Assembly: GCA_005406025.1 (NCBI GenBank)
Contig: BGZK01001265.1
Coordinates: forward strand, 62,001-126,000
Origin: Eumeta japonica
Taxonomy: Eukaryota; Arthropoda; Insecta; Lepidoptera; Psychidae
Reading direction: 5' to 3'
Length of the DNA stretch: 64,000 nucleotides
Below are positions 47,688 to 58,244 of the stretch, piece by piece. Position 1 is the first letter of the stretch, and every line of letters starts with the position of its first letter. A program made the translations under genes and the position numbers. The notes under the pieces are model-generated. The model saw only the letters and a list, made by a program, of their open reading frames with translations. It had not been told where the DNA came from and did not search any database.

Positions 47688-48840
47688 ACTAGGTCGGGGT
47701 TATTGCGTATTTTATAAGTAAAAAAATTGCAGTAAAATCTCTTTGGTTATATTGTTTATATCTGGCTAGTTTAGATACCATTAGATAGAAGACATTAAAA
47801 AAAAAAGGAAAAATTAAAAGCAAAAACGGTGTTACGCACTTTTTCTATTGTTTTTCTGCTCAAAGAAATGAATGAATCTAACGTAAGATTCGATACATTT
47901 TGAAGTTTTATGACATAAAAGGGAAAAATGCAACACAAGCCGCGAAATAAAAAATGTGTCGTTTATGAACCTAACGCAGTGTCGGTAACAGTAGCACAAA
48001 ACTAGCTTAAGCTTTTTCAGTTTATTTATTTTTATGCCAAAGTTGAACCTCATTCTGGTTCACCTGTTAAGGATAAAGCTGATGTCATTTTGGAGAAAGT
48101 AGAGCAAGATCGGCATATTAGTTTTTACGACATAGCTGAAGAACTAGGGATTGATAACAAAATAGTTTTGTTCCATTTGAAAAAAAGCTGGATGTATAAA
48201 AAAGGTCGATACTTTGGGTCCCACACGAGCTCACTGAAAGAAATCTAATGAATCGTGTACTCGTTTGCGATTCTCTGTTGAAATCTAATGAAATCGAACC
48301 GTTTTTGTAAAGATTGATCAGTAGTGATAAAAAATGCATTATCTACTACAAGAACGTGCGAATAACAGCATGGTCAAAAGGCAAAAAAGCTCCACGGTCT
48401 ATAACGAAATCCAGATTAATTCGCAATAAGTTGATAGTATGTGTATGGTGGGATTAGAAGGATATTATTATGAGCTTTTACTGCCGGGACAAATCATCAA
48501 TTCGGATATCTACTGTCAACTGTGTGGTTTTTCACCATGACAACGCACGGTAACACCCATATTCAGCCACTCGGCAAATATTAACAGAAATCGTGTGGGA
48601 AGTGCTAATGCGTCCACGATATAGCCCTGACCTTGCGCCTTTAGATTTTCACCTCTTTCGGACTCTTCAGAATTATTTAGGTGGAGTTAGGTTAATATCG
48701 AGAGAGAATTGTCACAACCATTTGTCGCAGTTTTTTATCAGAAGTCCAAAAATTTCTGCAGCAACGGGATTATGTCACTACCTACTAAATGGCAACAATT
48801 TGGTGTATATATACATTATAATTAAATGTAAATAAAATAT
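47688..48840 (+). mobile_element. Mariner transposon relic C (transposase pseudogene)
   Basis: It begins with ACTAGGTCGG, shared with relic D at 61386, and a matching leader ('ataagtaaaaa...ttgcagtaaaatctcttt'). The transposase order is visible: DKADVILEKVEQDRHISFYD followed by IAEELGI (48073-48155), HLKKSW, SDKKCIIYYKNV (first aspartate), AWSKGKKAP, VCVWWD followed by a stop, VFHHDN (second aspartate, about 48525-48545), and then YSPDLAPLDFHLFRTLQNYL (third aspartate, 48621-48680), with the C-terminal VRLISREN. Against relic D about 60 bp are missing just before VFHHDN. Stops and frameshifts inactivate it. The right terminal repeat is not clear. Confidence 0.88.
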
Positions 48841-48876
48841 AATAAAAAATAGTGCGTGGAGTCCCTCCGCGCGGAA

Positions 48877-49274
48877 GAAGTGAAACTTCGTAATGTGTAA
48901 ATGAAAATGGGAAGGGGTAGAAATTGATTTTTAGAGAACTCATATTGTTTCATTTAGACAAACTTTATTAACATTGCTTACAATTCACTATTGATCGCAT
49001 CTTTTAATTATCATTTTCGAGTGGAGAAATATCCAAATTTATTGGAATATTATACGCTACTCGTTGCTAACGCTCGCGTTGGAACAGGTATACTACGCGC
49101 ATGCGTTCGAGTGCCATGCATTCACTCTCGCTCTGTGTCTTTCTATTCCCTCTCCCCGGGAGCGTTGAACGGGAGCGTTGAACGTTTAACGCAACAGTGC
49201 TTTCATACCCTCTCCATGGTGGCGTGAAACGTTTAACATAACCTCGTTGGAAGTCGCATTAGAAGTTTCACTTC
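48877..49274. mobile_element. Candidate miniature transposon with palindromic ends
   Basis: GAAGTGAAACTTC at 48877-48889 is matched inverted by GAAGTTTCACTTC at 49262-49274, and similarity continues inwards (GTAATG against CATTA) with one gap. The 400-bp interior has 'gctcgcgttggaac', 'ctctcgctctgtgtctttc' and a direct repeat of GGGAGCGTTGAACG around 49155-49185, but no transposase. It lies 37 bp after mariner relic C. Confidence 0.6.
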
Positions 49275-49279
49275 AAAAA

Positions 49280-49540
49280 TTATATTGAATTTGTATATGA
49301 AATACGGAAAAACTTACTCTACAACCCTATTTATAATTATAAGATTATGTATCAAACGCTTAATGTAATATATTAAGTACATTATATGTAAAACAGAATC
49401 GAATCCGAAGCTCCTAATATAACAAAGAACACCCACATTCAAGAGCGTAGAGCGTTGCGCAAGTTTTGGTACGGTAATAGAATAGAAACTAAAATAGCAA
49501 ACTCGCAATGTCAATAGACAGCGTCAATCGCGAAGGAAAT
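49280..49540. other. AT-rich, no gene seen
   Basis: Nothing recognised. Confidence 0.55.
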
Positions 49541-49544
49541 AATT

Positions 49545-49660
49545 CATTTAGCGCGAATTAAACCGCTGCGCTGCGGCTGCTCGCGAGGGATCTGCGGTGC
49601 GGCGCAGACGCCTTGACATCCGGCAGAGTGGGAGACGGCCGTGGAAGGTGAGCACAAGTT
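49545..49660 (+). other. GC-rich patch with consensus splice donor
   Basis: CpG-rich block ('ccgctgcgctgcggctgctcg', 'gcggcgcagacgcc') that ends in GGAAG|GTGAGC with the donor GT at 49648-49649. It could be a non-coding first exon on the plus strand or a regulatory element; one donor motif alone is weak evidence. Confidence 0.3.
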
Positions 49661-49953
49661 TTGGTAGTTAATTTTATACACACGTACTAAAAATAGTAGG
49701 CGGTTTCATTCTGGATTGCATACTTGAAAGTGAGAAAATAGCAAGTGGAATTATACGAGTTGTTGATAGACAACCCTACGAATTATCGATTTTTGCTGTT
49801 TGTGCGTAAGGAAACCTATTATTTTTCTAGAGACTAGCTCTGTGCCGATTGATATATATATTAAACCATATTTTTCTAATTGGTTCTAGTATCGTTGTTG
49901 TAGACTGATGAAAGTTCTAGTGGTAGTCTAGTCTAATTTAAGTTAGCGACGGA

Positions 49954-50340
49954 GCGATGGTGGTTCGGTGAGTGAGAGCGTTGTCTGAAAACGAAAAGGA
50001 GCCGGGTTCGATCCTGGCCACGAACACATTGAACAATGAGTTTTTTCCTAGTCAAATTTAACTACCTACACTGCGGAGATGGTTCCGCGCATAAGCAACA
50101 CATCGGTGGCAGTAGGCGTTAGTAGTCATGAACTCCCATGGAGCCAGCGTGGAGAGCTAACGATTCTAGCTCTTCGATGCGGAAATGAGTCTGTATGTCT
50201 CCTGATTAGATTGATTAAAATCTGACACAATAATGGAAGTAGGATTGGTAAATACAAGAACTTAAACGCCCCTCTGCAGCAAGTTTTTTTTAACGTTTTA
50301 TTTTTCAATTTTTTAACAAAAGCTTTACACTTGATACATT
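49954..50340 (+). mobile_element. tRNA-derived SINE-like repeat
   Basis: A tRNA-like head has an A-box-like TGGTTCGGTGAG (49961-49972) and a good B box GGGTTCGATCC (50004-50014) about 40 bp later, but no complete cloverleaf or acceptor arm. The part after it ('ctacactgcggagatggttcc', 'gtggcagtaggcgttagtag') reads like a SINE body. The end position is approximate. Confidence 0.45.
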
Positions 50341-50344
50341 CCAA

Positions 50345-52840
50345 TCATCTTAAAATTCATGCTTAAGTTTTTATACAGTTCAATTTTGACTGTTCTATCT
50401 TAAAAAGTACATCCAATATTTAATTACGAATTACGATTTCACATAAAAACACATCAAAAAGGCACTTTAAAACAAATTCGATATGCAAGGCAAACTCAGA
50501 TCGGTGATATCGGTCGATCTTTGCCGTGGGACCCGATATTTATTTGCATCAAATTCGACTATCGAAACTACCTTTCAACATACAAGGAGTATGTCTTGGT
50601 TCGAGTTAAAATATACTACTGTTTTTAAATTAAAAGTGGTGGTATATTTTTTTATTTTATTGTTTTGTGCGTCCCAAAGTGATTTTGACTTTCCATCATT
50701 AATAATTTTGAGTTACGTACTTGCACGTATATGTACTAATACAAGGGAGATAAATAAAAAAAATCTGGAAAAAAGGATGCGTTAGTGCGATTCCATTAAA
50801 CAGAGCAATTAATAAAACTTTACAATCAGCTTTTCAATAAATTTATAAAAATGATTAATTTATAATTTAACAAATCGTATGTCTTATGTCAGTTTCGTAT
50901 CAATTTAGGCTTACGTATGTCAACCCAAGTCATATAAAACATAGAGCAACCCACATCATACATCGCTGGTTTACGACGGTTCGGCAGACGACAACGTTTG
51001 TTTAGGACATAAAAGTGTAATTTTAGTTTAAAGTTAATTAATTTTCAATAACTTTGTGATTGAAGATGAATTCATAGGAGATAAATATTTATCATTCATT
51101 TTTAATGACACTTAGTGAGTTCCACAACGGGCGTGTCGTATGTAACACATCTAATTAGTGAAACATGTGAGGAAATTCGATCAAGATTGGGACATTCTCT
51201 TCAAAGATTTGAGACGTCGTTGAGCGTAGCCATGGGTTCGACCCTCGGCAACTTTGTTTGTTTCCTTGACTGAATTCATTAATAATAATCTATACAAAAA
51301 CATTAAAAAAATGTTTGAAACGGCAGAGAAAAATATTGTAGGGACATCTGTGAGTTTTTTAGGAAGATTTACGGTAAGTGAAAATTTAAGATTTCGAAAA
51401 TATGTATGATTTGTGAATAGTTTGTAGGTGCAAGGGCGTGTCTTTGAAAAAGTCATAGAAGCCGTCTCGGGATCATCTTTTAGAATTATGGATGTAACAA
51501 TTTTTGCCCAATATTTAACTGAAAGGTGAGCGATTTTTTTCTTTTTATTTAATAGAGAATAATAATCCTTAAGAATCGCCGGAACTGTAGAACTACTAAA
51601 TATGATGAAATTATATATTTACTGATTTTACAGCTTACCAAACATCGATTTTAATGTACCAAAAACGAATGATTTTTGGAAATGTATTCTATAATGGATT
51701 CAAATGAAAATCAAAAAGTTAAGTGCAAATGTTCTTTTATTAAATAAGAAATCCGCTTTGAGGTCCCGTACAAACTTATATATGTTTGTAAATATTTCAT
51801 CCATGAAGAGTCTCGATGATTTTTGTTTGTTTTAGACAACGATAATAGCGTGATATTGCTCCCAAAAAATGTGAAGTTGGCTTTTTTTTTGGAAAATATT
51901 TCGAATATTCATGAAAATATCCAAATTTTCAAAAATCTTAAGTTCTCACAGCTAAACGTTAAAAATGTTCTATGTATTAGTCTATGTTACAATTCATTCT
52001 CTGATTGCAAGTGTAAGTTTATAATCTCAAAAAGTGTTTTTCGCGTAACATAAGTACAAATTAATAATTTTCAGGTTTTTTTCTTTACTTGTGCTGTAAG
52101 ATCTTTTTTTGTATCAAATTTAATGATTTTATGTCAATGGAAAGTACCTTATCGGTTATGATTTACTTTTGAGTTTCATAATATAAGGCAATTTTGGTCT
52201 TACCTTTTAGTTACCAAGATTAATGATCAATCACCAATTTACAGTTATAAGGGATCTAAAAAATTAAGTATTTGGTGTTAATTTAACTTGATACATCCAT
52301 GTGTCTCTAAGAAAAATGATCTTGATAAACCAATATACGGACAGACCGCAAAGAAGTGATTTTATAAATTTTCCTATTTTCCTTTTGAAAGACACAATCC
52401 TAAAAATAAACGGCGAAAAATCGTATCGTAAGAGAAAGTGAATGCCAAATTTCAATTCGAATTCTAAGATATTTGAATTATTGAGGCCATATTACTGTGA
52501 GCTGAATTATTTGAATTTAGAGATGTAAAAAACGTAATTAAACGCAAATTTAAATTTTGTCATGTTTTATTAAAACTCAGGTTTCAATTGAAGAGTTTGC
52601 TTGTAAGTCAGGTATCCTGTTGCATTTTTAACACTATTATTCTAAAATTAGTAATTATTTAGATTTCTGGTTGGAAATATAGCATTTTCAGCGCTCTTGG
52701 AAAGTTGACCCTTGAGGAGATTAAGCAAGGGCGGAACTGTAATATGAAAATTCTAGAATATTAAAAGTCATTAAGAATGAACGTATTAAAGCTCTCAGTT
52801 ATACATAGAGTTAGTGCTTAAAATTAGGGCGGCTTTTGCA
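50345..52840. other. AT-rich, no confident gene
   Basis: The 100-codon plus frame 50483-50785 and other frames lack recognisable domains. A B-box-like GGTTCGACCC at 51235-51244 stands without a clear A box. Confidence 0.5.
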
Positions 52841-52844
52841 TCAA

Positions 52845-53100
52845 GTTTCAGGATTGGAGACATGTATTGCGGGCTTAATTGGCAGTGGGTCAGCACTATA
52901 ACCGTGAAAAGGAAGAAAAATACCGGAAGGTTGTATGTAATGGAAACGCGCACTGAATTGGGATCGAGGTCATGATCGTAATCGAAGACAGAATCGAGGT
53001 ACAGCTCGTGACAGGAATCAATATCGGGATCGCTTTCTGTCAATACATTTTGGAATCGAACTCTGTTATAAGCTTAAAATCGATATCAGAATTGTTATCG
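52845..53100 (+). repeat. Degenerate 'GGGATCGAG'-type dispersed repeat, copy 3
   Basis: Words such as AATTGGGATCGAGGTCATG, ATCGTAATCGAAGACAG, AATCGAGGTAC and AATATCGGGATCG follow each other with loose spacing, in the same style as copies at 1034-1262, 46745-47010 and 53530-53660. Confidence 0.5.
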
Positions 53101-53363
53101 ACATAATAAATGACATCGGTTATAATTTATAATAAAACAATCAAATCTAAATGTATACGAACGCAGTCACAGTCGGCCGCACTAGCTCACAATAAAAGAG
53201 GATTTCTAGTCAGGACGTAAAAAGCTTAAAAACAAGTAGACACTTAATACATAAGCTTACGCGTCTATCAGTTAAGCTCGTCGCTAAACGAAAATGTCAA
53301 CGTGTAATCTAAGTAATTAAGTGAATGTCGAGGTGGCTTTAGAGAAATGTCGCATCAGCGCGA

Positions 53364-53391
53364 TGGGCGGCGGGCGGCGGGCGGCGGGCCC
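53364..53391 (+). repeat. GGGCGGC tandem repeat
   Basis: Three to four units of GGGCGGC followed by GGGCCCGCG. G-runs on the plus strand could form a G-quadruplex. Confidence 0.85.
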
Positions 53392-53529
53392 GCGTACTCG
53401 TGTCAAACGTTTTTATACGGCTCATGCGTGTGATAGGCAGGGTAGGATTATTAATTCGAACAGCTACGTGTTTGCAAAATAATTTCGATGACATATGCTT
53501 ATAAGATATTATATGTCATATTGAAGTAA

Positions 53530-53660
53530 CTTGAGCCCGGGATGAGCTTGAGAGTGAAATTCTTTCAGAACCAACAACCGTTTCCATTGTAGATTTCATT
53601 TCCAATCGAAATCAACAATTGAAACGGGATTGGGAACAGAATCAACGGCGGATTTGGGAG
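53530..53660 (+). repeat. Degenerate 'GGGATCGAG'-type dispersed repeat, copy 4
   Basis: Words AACGGGATTGGGAACAG, AATCGAAATCAAC and GCTTGAGAGTG, in the same style as the other copies; weakest of the four. Confidence 0.35.
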
Positions 53661-53664
53661 CTAA

Positions 53665-55065
53665 GATAAAATGTAGGAGATATAAAAGGAGGAGGAATCA
53701 ATTCAACATCCACGTGGTTGGATCCGCGGGCGATAGCCAAATGCCTACGAACGTATTTGCAAACATATGTTGTTTAACTTTGCTTTCAGGTTCTTTGCTT
53801 CATAGGGGTCAAAATGAAGTTTATTTGATTATCTTGTTTTTTGTTATTGTTATTAAAAACACGAATACATGTTTGTGTTCAACACATAAGTAATATAAAG
53901 TTATATTATGTGTATAGATGTACACATATCATGTAAAAAAGATATAGAAATAGATAAACAATGTTTTCTTTTAATCTTTAGATGAAGTTTCAAAGTAAGT
54001 TTCGATTAAGTCAAAGTAGTTTTTTTAGAACTGATTAGAATATACATTTTTAGAAAATAATGGTTTTTTAATTTATAAAATCGAGGAAATCGATTGTTAT
54101 TAAATTTTAAATAAGTCTAAGTTTAGTCGACTCTTAGTTAATCTAACACACACACACTCACACACACACTCGCGTACCTATGCACGCACGCCCTACGGAC
54201 ATTCGTTTGAAAGAAAACATAGACATCTAATAAAATTGCGATTCTCAAACACATACTAAAAACACTCCCTAATATAACGAAAAGTTTCAATTTTCGTAGC
54301 GAGAAGTTAAAAAATACGGAAGGTCTTAATTTATGTTCCATTGAATGCGTTAAGTTTTTGAAGTTTTTGTTATCCCATTTAAAGGGCATACCCGCTCGTA
54401 TATTTTTTAGGCACTCCCTTTAGGCGAATTGGGTTGTTATTATATATTATATTCCTTATTTAATAAAAACTATTAAAATCATTTTGTCCTAAGTTAATGT
54501 CAGCAAATGACATAACCTTTGTAAATCGATGGCAATAATAGTTACAAATTCAAAGTTTATCAAGTATCCAGTTTTAGTTGAATGTAAACTTTTAGGATTC
54601 TATAACTACACCCTAAAAAGTATATTTTTTCTGTGTAAGACATGGAGAAAAATTACATCACAGCTTTGGAAATTGAGGCTTACTTTTTCAAAACAAACTT
54701 GAGGCTTGAAAATGAAAAATAAAAGTTATACTTATTAAATTTTCCAAATAATATAAAGGAAACGCTATTTATTAGGAACTAAATTTTATGGATATTGAAA
54801 TATCATTTACTAAATTATTATTTTTAAACAATTCTCAGTTTTAATACAATCAGATGTACTCGTATTTCTTTACTACATTCTTGAAAAATGACAAATATTC
54901 AAGGCGATTTGTAATTCTAATTAATTTATTTTACCGCGTCACAACAAACGGGATGTTTTAATTTTAATCAGCGTCCGAATTAATCATTTCCGCATGATTC
55001 TGTGAAAATACGCCCTGAAAAAAAAATTAACGATGAAAACATACAGAATACTTGCTCAGTCACAC
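53665..55065. other. AT-rich, no gene seen
   Basis: It includes a short CA-rich tract at 54147-54170. The frames at 53630-53893 and 54138-54389 have no domains. Confidence 0.55.
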
Positions 55066-55069
55066 AGAA

Positions 55070-55250
55070 CTCACTGTGGGATATTAATCAAAGTCAAGAG
55101 CGGTCCTCTGTCACGGCCTAAATAGTTCCGTATAAATGTCGCGGGGCTTTTTAATTACGAAACGTGGCAATAATCATTCATCATCCTAATTGGCTACGGC
55201 GTTACGTCACGTGTGTACGAATGCGCATATGATTATTCATGTTTCTTGGT
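55070..55250. other. GC-richer island, candidate regulatory element
   Basis: 'gtcgcggggctttttaattacg', 'atcctaattggctacggcg' and 'ttacgtcacgtgtg': CpG words with homeodomain and CRE/E-box-like cores. No frame. Confidence 0.4.
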
Positions 55251-55557
55251 TTATTTGTTTATTGTATTACTCGAATCACTTAACGTCAAATATTAATGTT
55301 TTATAACGTATACTCATACACCAATGCATCACCTTCACGAAATCAATAGATCATAGAATAGGCATTGTGGTAAACCACAATAATAATTTTATTGGTTTTT
55401 ATGATTAGAACTCCGATTTCTCTCTTATATCGTGGACCTAAACATATGTTAGTCGTGTGTAGTATTTAATACAAATAGATTGTGAAAACCTAATTTCACG
55501 TCTTTCACTTACGTATGAGCTCCCTGTGGATAGGTAAAGGTTTGTGTGTATGTATGA

Positions 55558-55600
55558 GGTGACTTCTGTTTACCCATCAAGTGGGTAAACAGAAGTCACC
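55558..55600. repeat. Perfect 19-bp hairpin
   Basis: Bases 55558-55576 are exactly complementary to 55582-55600 with a five-base loop (tcaag). The arm reads GGTGACTTCTGTTTACCCA. There is no T-run directly after it and no neighbouring gene. Confidence 0.9.
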
Positions 55601-55604
55601 ACAG

Positions 55605-56025
55605 GCATCGTCACGCATTATTACCGAGGGACTGAGCAGTGACAAGTGAAAAACTAATAATACTTTTAGCATAAATATTTGACACTTTGTATCTGTGCCG
55701 ATGGAAAGATGCGTTTGTGGAAAAAATTGAAAAATCTAAAAATTTCTTTTTTGCTTTAAGATTGATAAGAGGAAAAATGAGAAATATTTAGACAAGAATT
55801 TATTTATATAAAAATAACACGCATTTTTATAGATATTTATATTAAGAAAAAAATAACAAATTGCACATAAAAAGGTAGTAAAACTTCATAATAAATATAT
55901 TGGCAGTATAATGTTATAATTTTTGAGTAATTTGGCAAGTATTTAATGCATTTACAAATCGGAACATGCCCGTAATATGTTTATTTGCATTCGCGCAACG
56001 ACAGAACCGCAATAAAACTGAGCTC
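55605..56025. other. AT-rich, no gene seen
   Basis: Nothing recognised. Confidence 0.55.
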
Positions 56026-56029
56026 ATGA

Positions 56030-56290
56030 CTATCCGACCGGCAATAAAGCGGGATCGCTTCAGGAGCCGCAGGAGTTGTAGTCGGATGTGACGTCACTTC
56101 ACTTGCGTATCACGGCCCGCGCCGCCGCCGACGCCACAGGCCACATTTTAAAACTTAGGGACGGGACAGGCGAGTGATCGATAGTCCGATTTAACTTATC
56201 GATAAGAATACTACAGCATGGAAATGCTTTGCGATCGCTTCAGCAGGGTACCCGTTTTCAGTGAGAGTGCACAGGGGCCTAGCGTCCTCA
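56030..56290. promoter_or_regulatory. GC-rich promoter-like island with CRE and DRE motifs
   Basis: It contains TGACGTCA (CRE, 56089-56096) and a CpG-dense core 'cggcccgcgccgccgccgacg'. The palindrome CTTATCGATAAG (56195-56206) includes TATCGATA, the DREF-binding element of many insect housekeeping promoters, and a TCAGT initiator-like word lies near 56258. No exon with a clear start was found beside it on either strand, so an enhancer is also possible. Confidence 0.38.
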
Positions 56291-56672
56291 GTTATTAAGA
56301 TGAAGAAATGAAAACGATATAAAGAGATGCGTTATTCAAAGGGCTAGAAGAAAAAAAAAAACGTTTTTTTGATAAATATTAATAGCTTATTCAGAATAAA
56401 AAAAAAAACTATTTTCTATTTAAAAGAATCTTAAATTTCTCAAAAACAAAATAGTTTTTTTTTAATTTTTGATATAAATTGCACTGGATTATTAAACTAT
56501 CAATCGTTTGAGTCTGTAATCATAAAAATAGGTGGATAATTTATTTCTGTTGTCCCTTATGAAAATAGTTTTACAAAAAAAATTTAAGTCAGATTAAACT
56601 TGCCTACAGTTTCACAAAATGGTATAGATATGTGGGAAAGAAGTGTAAGATGTGTATAATTTCGATTATAAA

Positions 56673-56720
56673 CGTCACTTATAGGATGAGCGTTACGTAA
56701 CGCTCATCCTATAAGTGACG
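56673..56720. repeat. 48-bp perfect palindrome
   Basis: Twenty-four bases at 56673-56696 are exactly the reverse complement of 56697-56720 with no spacer; the centre reads CGTTAC|GTAACG. Flanking bases do not pair. It is the longest perfect palindrome that I see in the window. Confidence 0.95.
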
Positions 56721-56724
56721 ATAT

Positions 56725-57715
56725 CTCGTTATCTTTAAGTTATCTTAGAGATAACAGTAAGTTATCTCTTTTTAGTGGCATATTTTATTTATCACAGTCA
56801 ATGCCAAATACTAATAAAATAATAATATTAATATGTGTTGCATTACTTTTAACATTGAGAAAAAGTGTATGACAATAATAAAATTTGTAAGTTTCGTAAT
56901 TTTTTTAGATACTCGTAAAAAACCGCTAAAAATCGATTTTTTAGAGGATTTGTAAAGAAGACCTTAAACCCATTTAGATATTTATTTTTTCGAATTTCCA
57001 GTTTTGCTACTGAAAACTGACGAAGTATTTGGTATGCCTTTTTCAATTTTTCGGAAACAACAAAAATTCTTGGAGATACGACTTTTTTAAGCGACCGTTT
57101 CACACTTATGAATTGATTCTATTTTAAATGGAAGTACTAATATTAGTTCATAATGATTAAAAACGTTAATTTACACATAAAACATATTTTTGGATCCTTA
57201 AATGAAAACATTGTTCAAATTAGGATCAATTTATGACTAATTTCTGTTCTCGTTCTTTTCTTGCGCGACTCACAACGCGCAGTGTGTGCGAGTGCTCTAC
57301 TCTCAATATGTGGGCATACTTCGGTTGAACTACATAACACCGTTCTTATGCTTTAAACTAGACGTTAAATCCTATTTATTCTTAATGTTTAAATAACATA
57401 GACATTAAATTATGAGAATATTTTATTTTCTAATTGATTTATGTTTGATTACATAACAAAAATTGTAATTGAAGAATATGTGTACCGCCGGCCGTCGGTC
57501 TGTGCGTCGGTGGGTGTTAACGATTTAGAGAAATATAAACAATGGATTAAGATAAATTGTATGTAATACGTTTCCATATACTTATTCTAAAGAGAATCCC
57601 TATTGATTTTTGTTGTTGAACTCGCAACCGTTTAATAATTGTCAATGAAATTAGAACAAGCTCTCTGGTATTCCTCTTATTATTACATGATCATGCGTAT
57701 ACTTTTTTCTTTTTT
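56725..57715. other. AT-rich, no gene seen
   Basis: Nothing recognised; 57480-57515 is GC-richer (gtaccgccggccgtcggtctg). Confidence 0.55.
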
Positions 57716-57719
57716 TTAA

Positions 57720-58240
57720 AGTTGCGTACCTCAAAAGGAAAAACGGAACCCTTATAGGATCACTTTGTTGTCCGTCCGTCTGTCTATCAAGACCCTTTAT
57801 CTTGGGACCGCGTAGGCGCATCCAGTTGAAATTAAAACCATATGCTCAAATCTACAGTCCCTTGAAGTAGTGAAAATATCAAATTTCTAAAATATCAAAC
57901 TGCCGCAAAAAACGAATATTTTTATACTCTCTAGGGAATCAAAATTTATAGGGTATTTTTCGTTGACCTAGAACTATGAAATTTGGCAAATAATACTGTC
58001 TTATAGGACAAGTATTGGAAAAAATCTGAAAATCGTACATTCGTAATTAAATCATAAAAATAACTGATTAGGTTACCTAGCTAATTTAACTGTTAGTATA
58101 ACCACAATTTCTTATAAGTAGTTAAAAATTTCGGAAACTGAATTTCTGGAAAAGTTAAGAAAAAACCGGGAGACTCGATGTCTGAACTATTTATATGTAT
58201 CTACAATTTTGTACAGAGAGTATTCGCGAAACTTTTTAAC
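57720..58240 (-). mobile_element. Diverged 'accgaaccctt/gtccgtccgtctgtc' dispersed repeat
   Basis: 'aaaaacggaacccttataggatcactttg' and 'gtccgtccgtctgtc' at 57742-57787 match the end of the 37018-37690 family. The following 'ccagttgaaattaaaacc' and 'gacctagaactatgaaatttggca' match wording that I recall from the same lepidopteran superfamily. The right limit is approximate. Confidence 0.5.
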
Positions 58241-58244
58241 ATGA

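Noticed and set aside
49954..50025. Possible functional tRNA gene
   Set aside because: A- and B-box-like words are present but acceptor and anticodon arms do not fold; kept as a SINE-like head.
51185..51255. tRNA-like sequence with a B box at 51235-51244
   Set aside because: No A box at the right distance and no cloverleaf.
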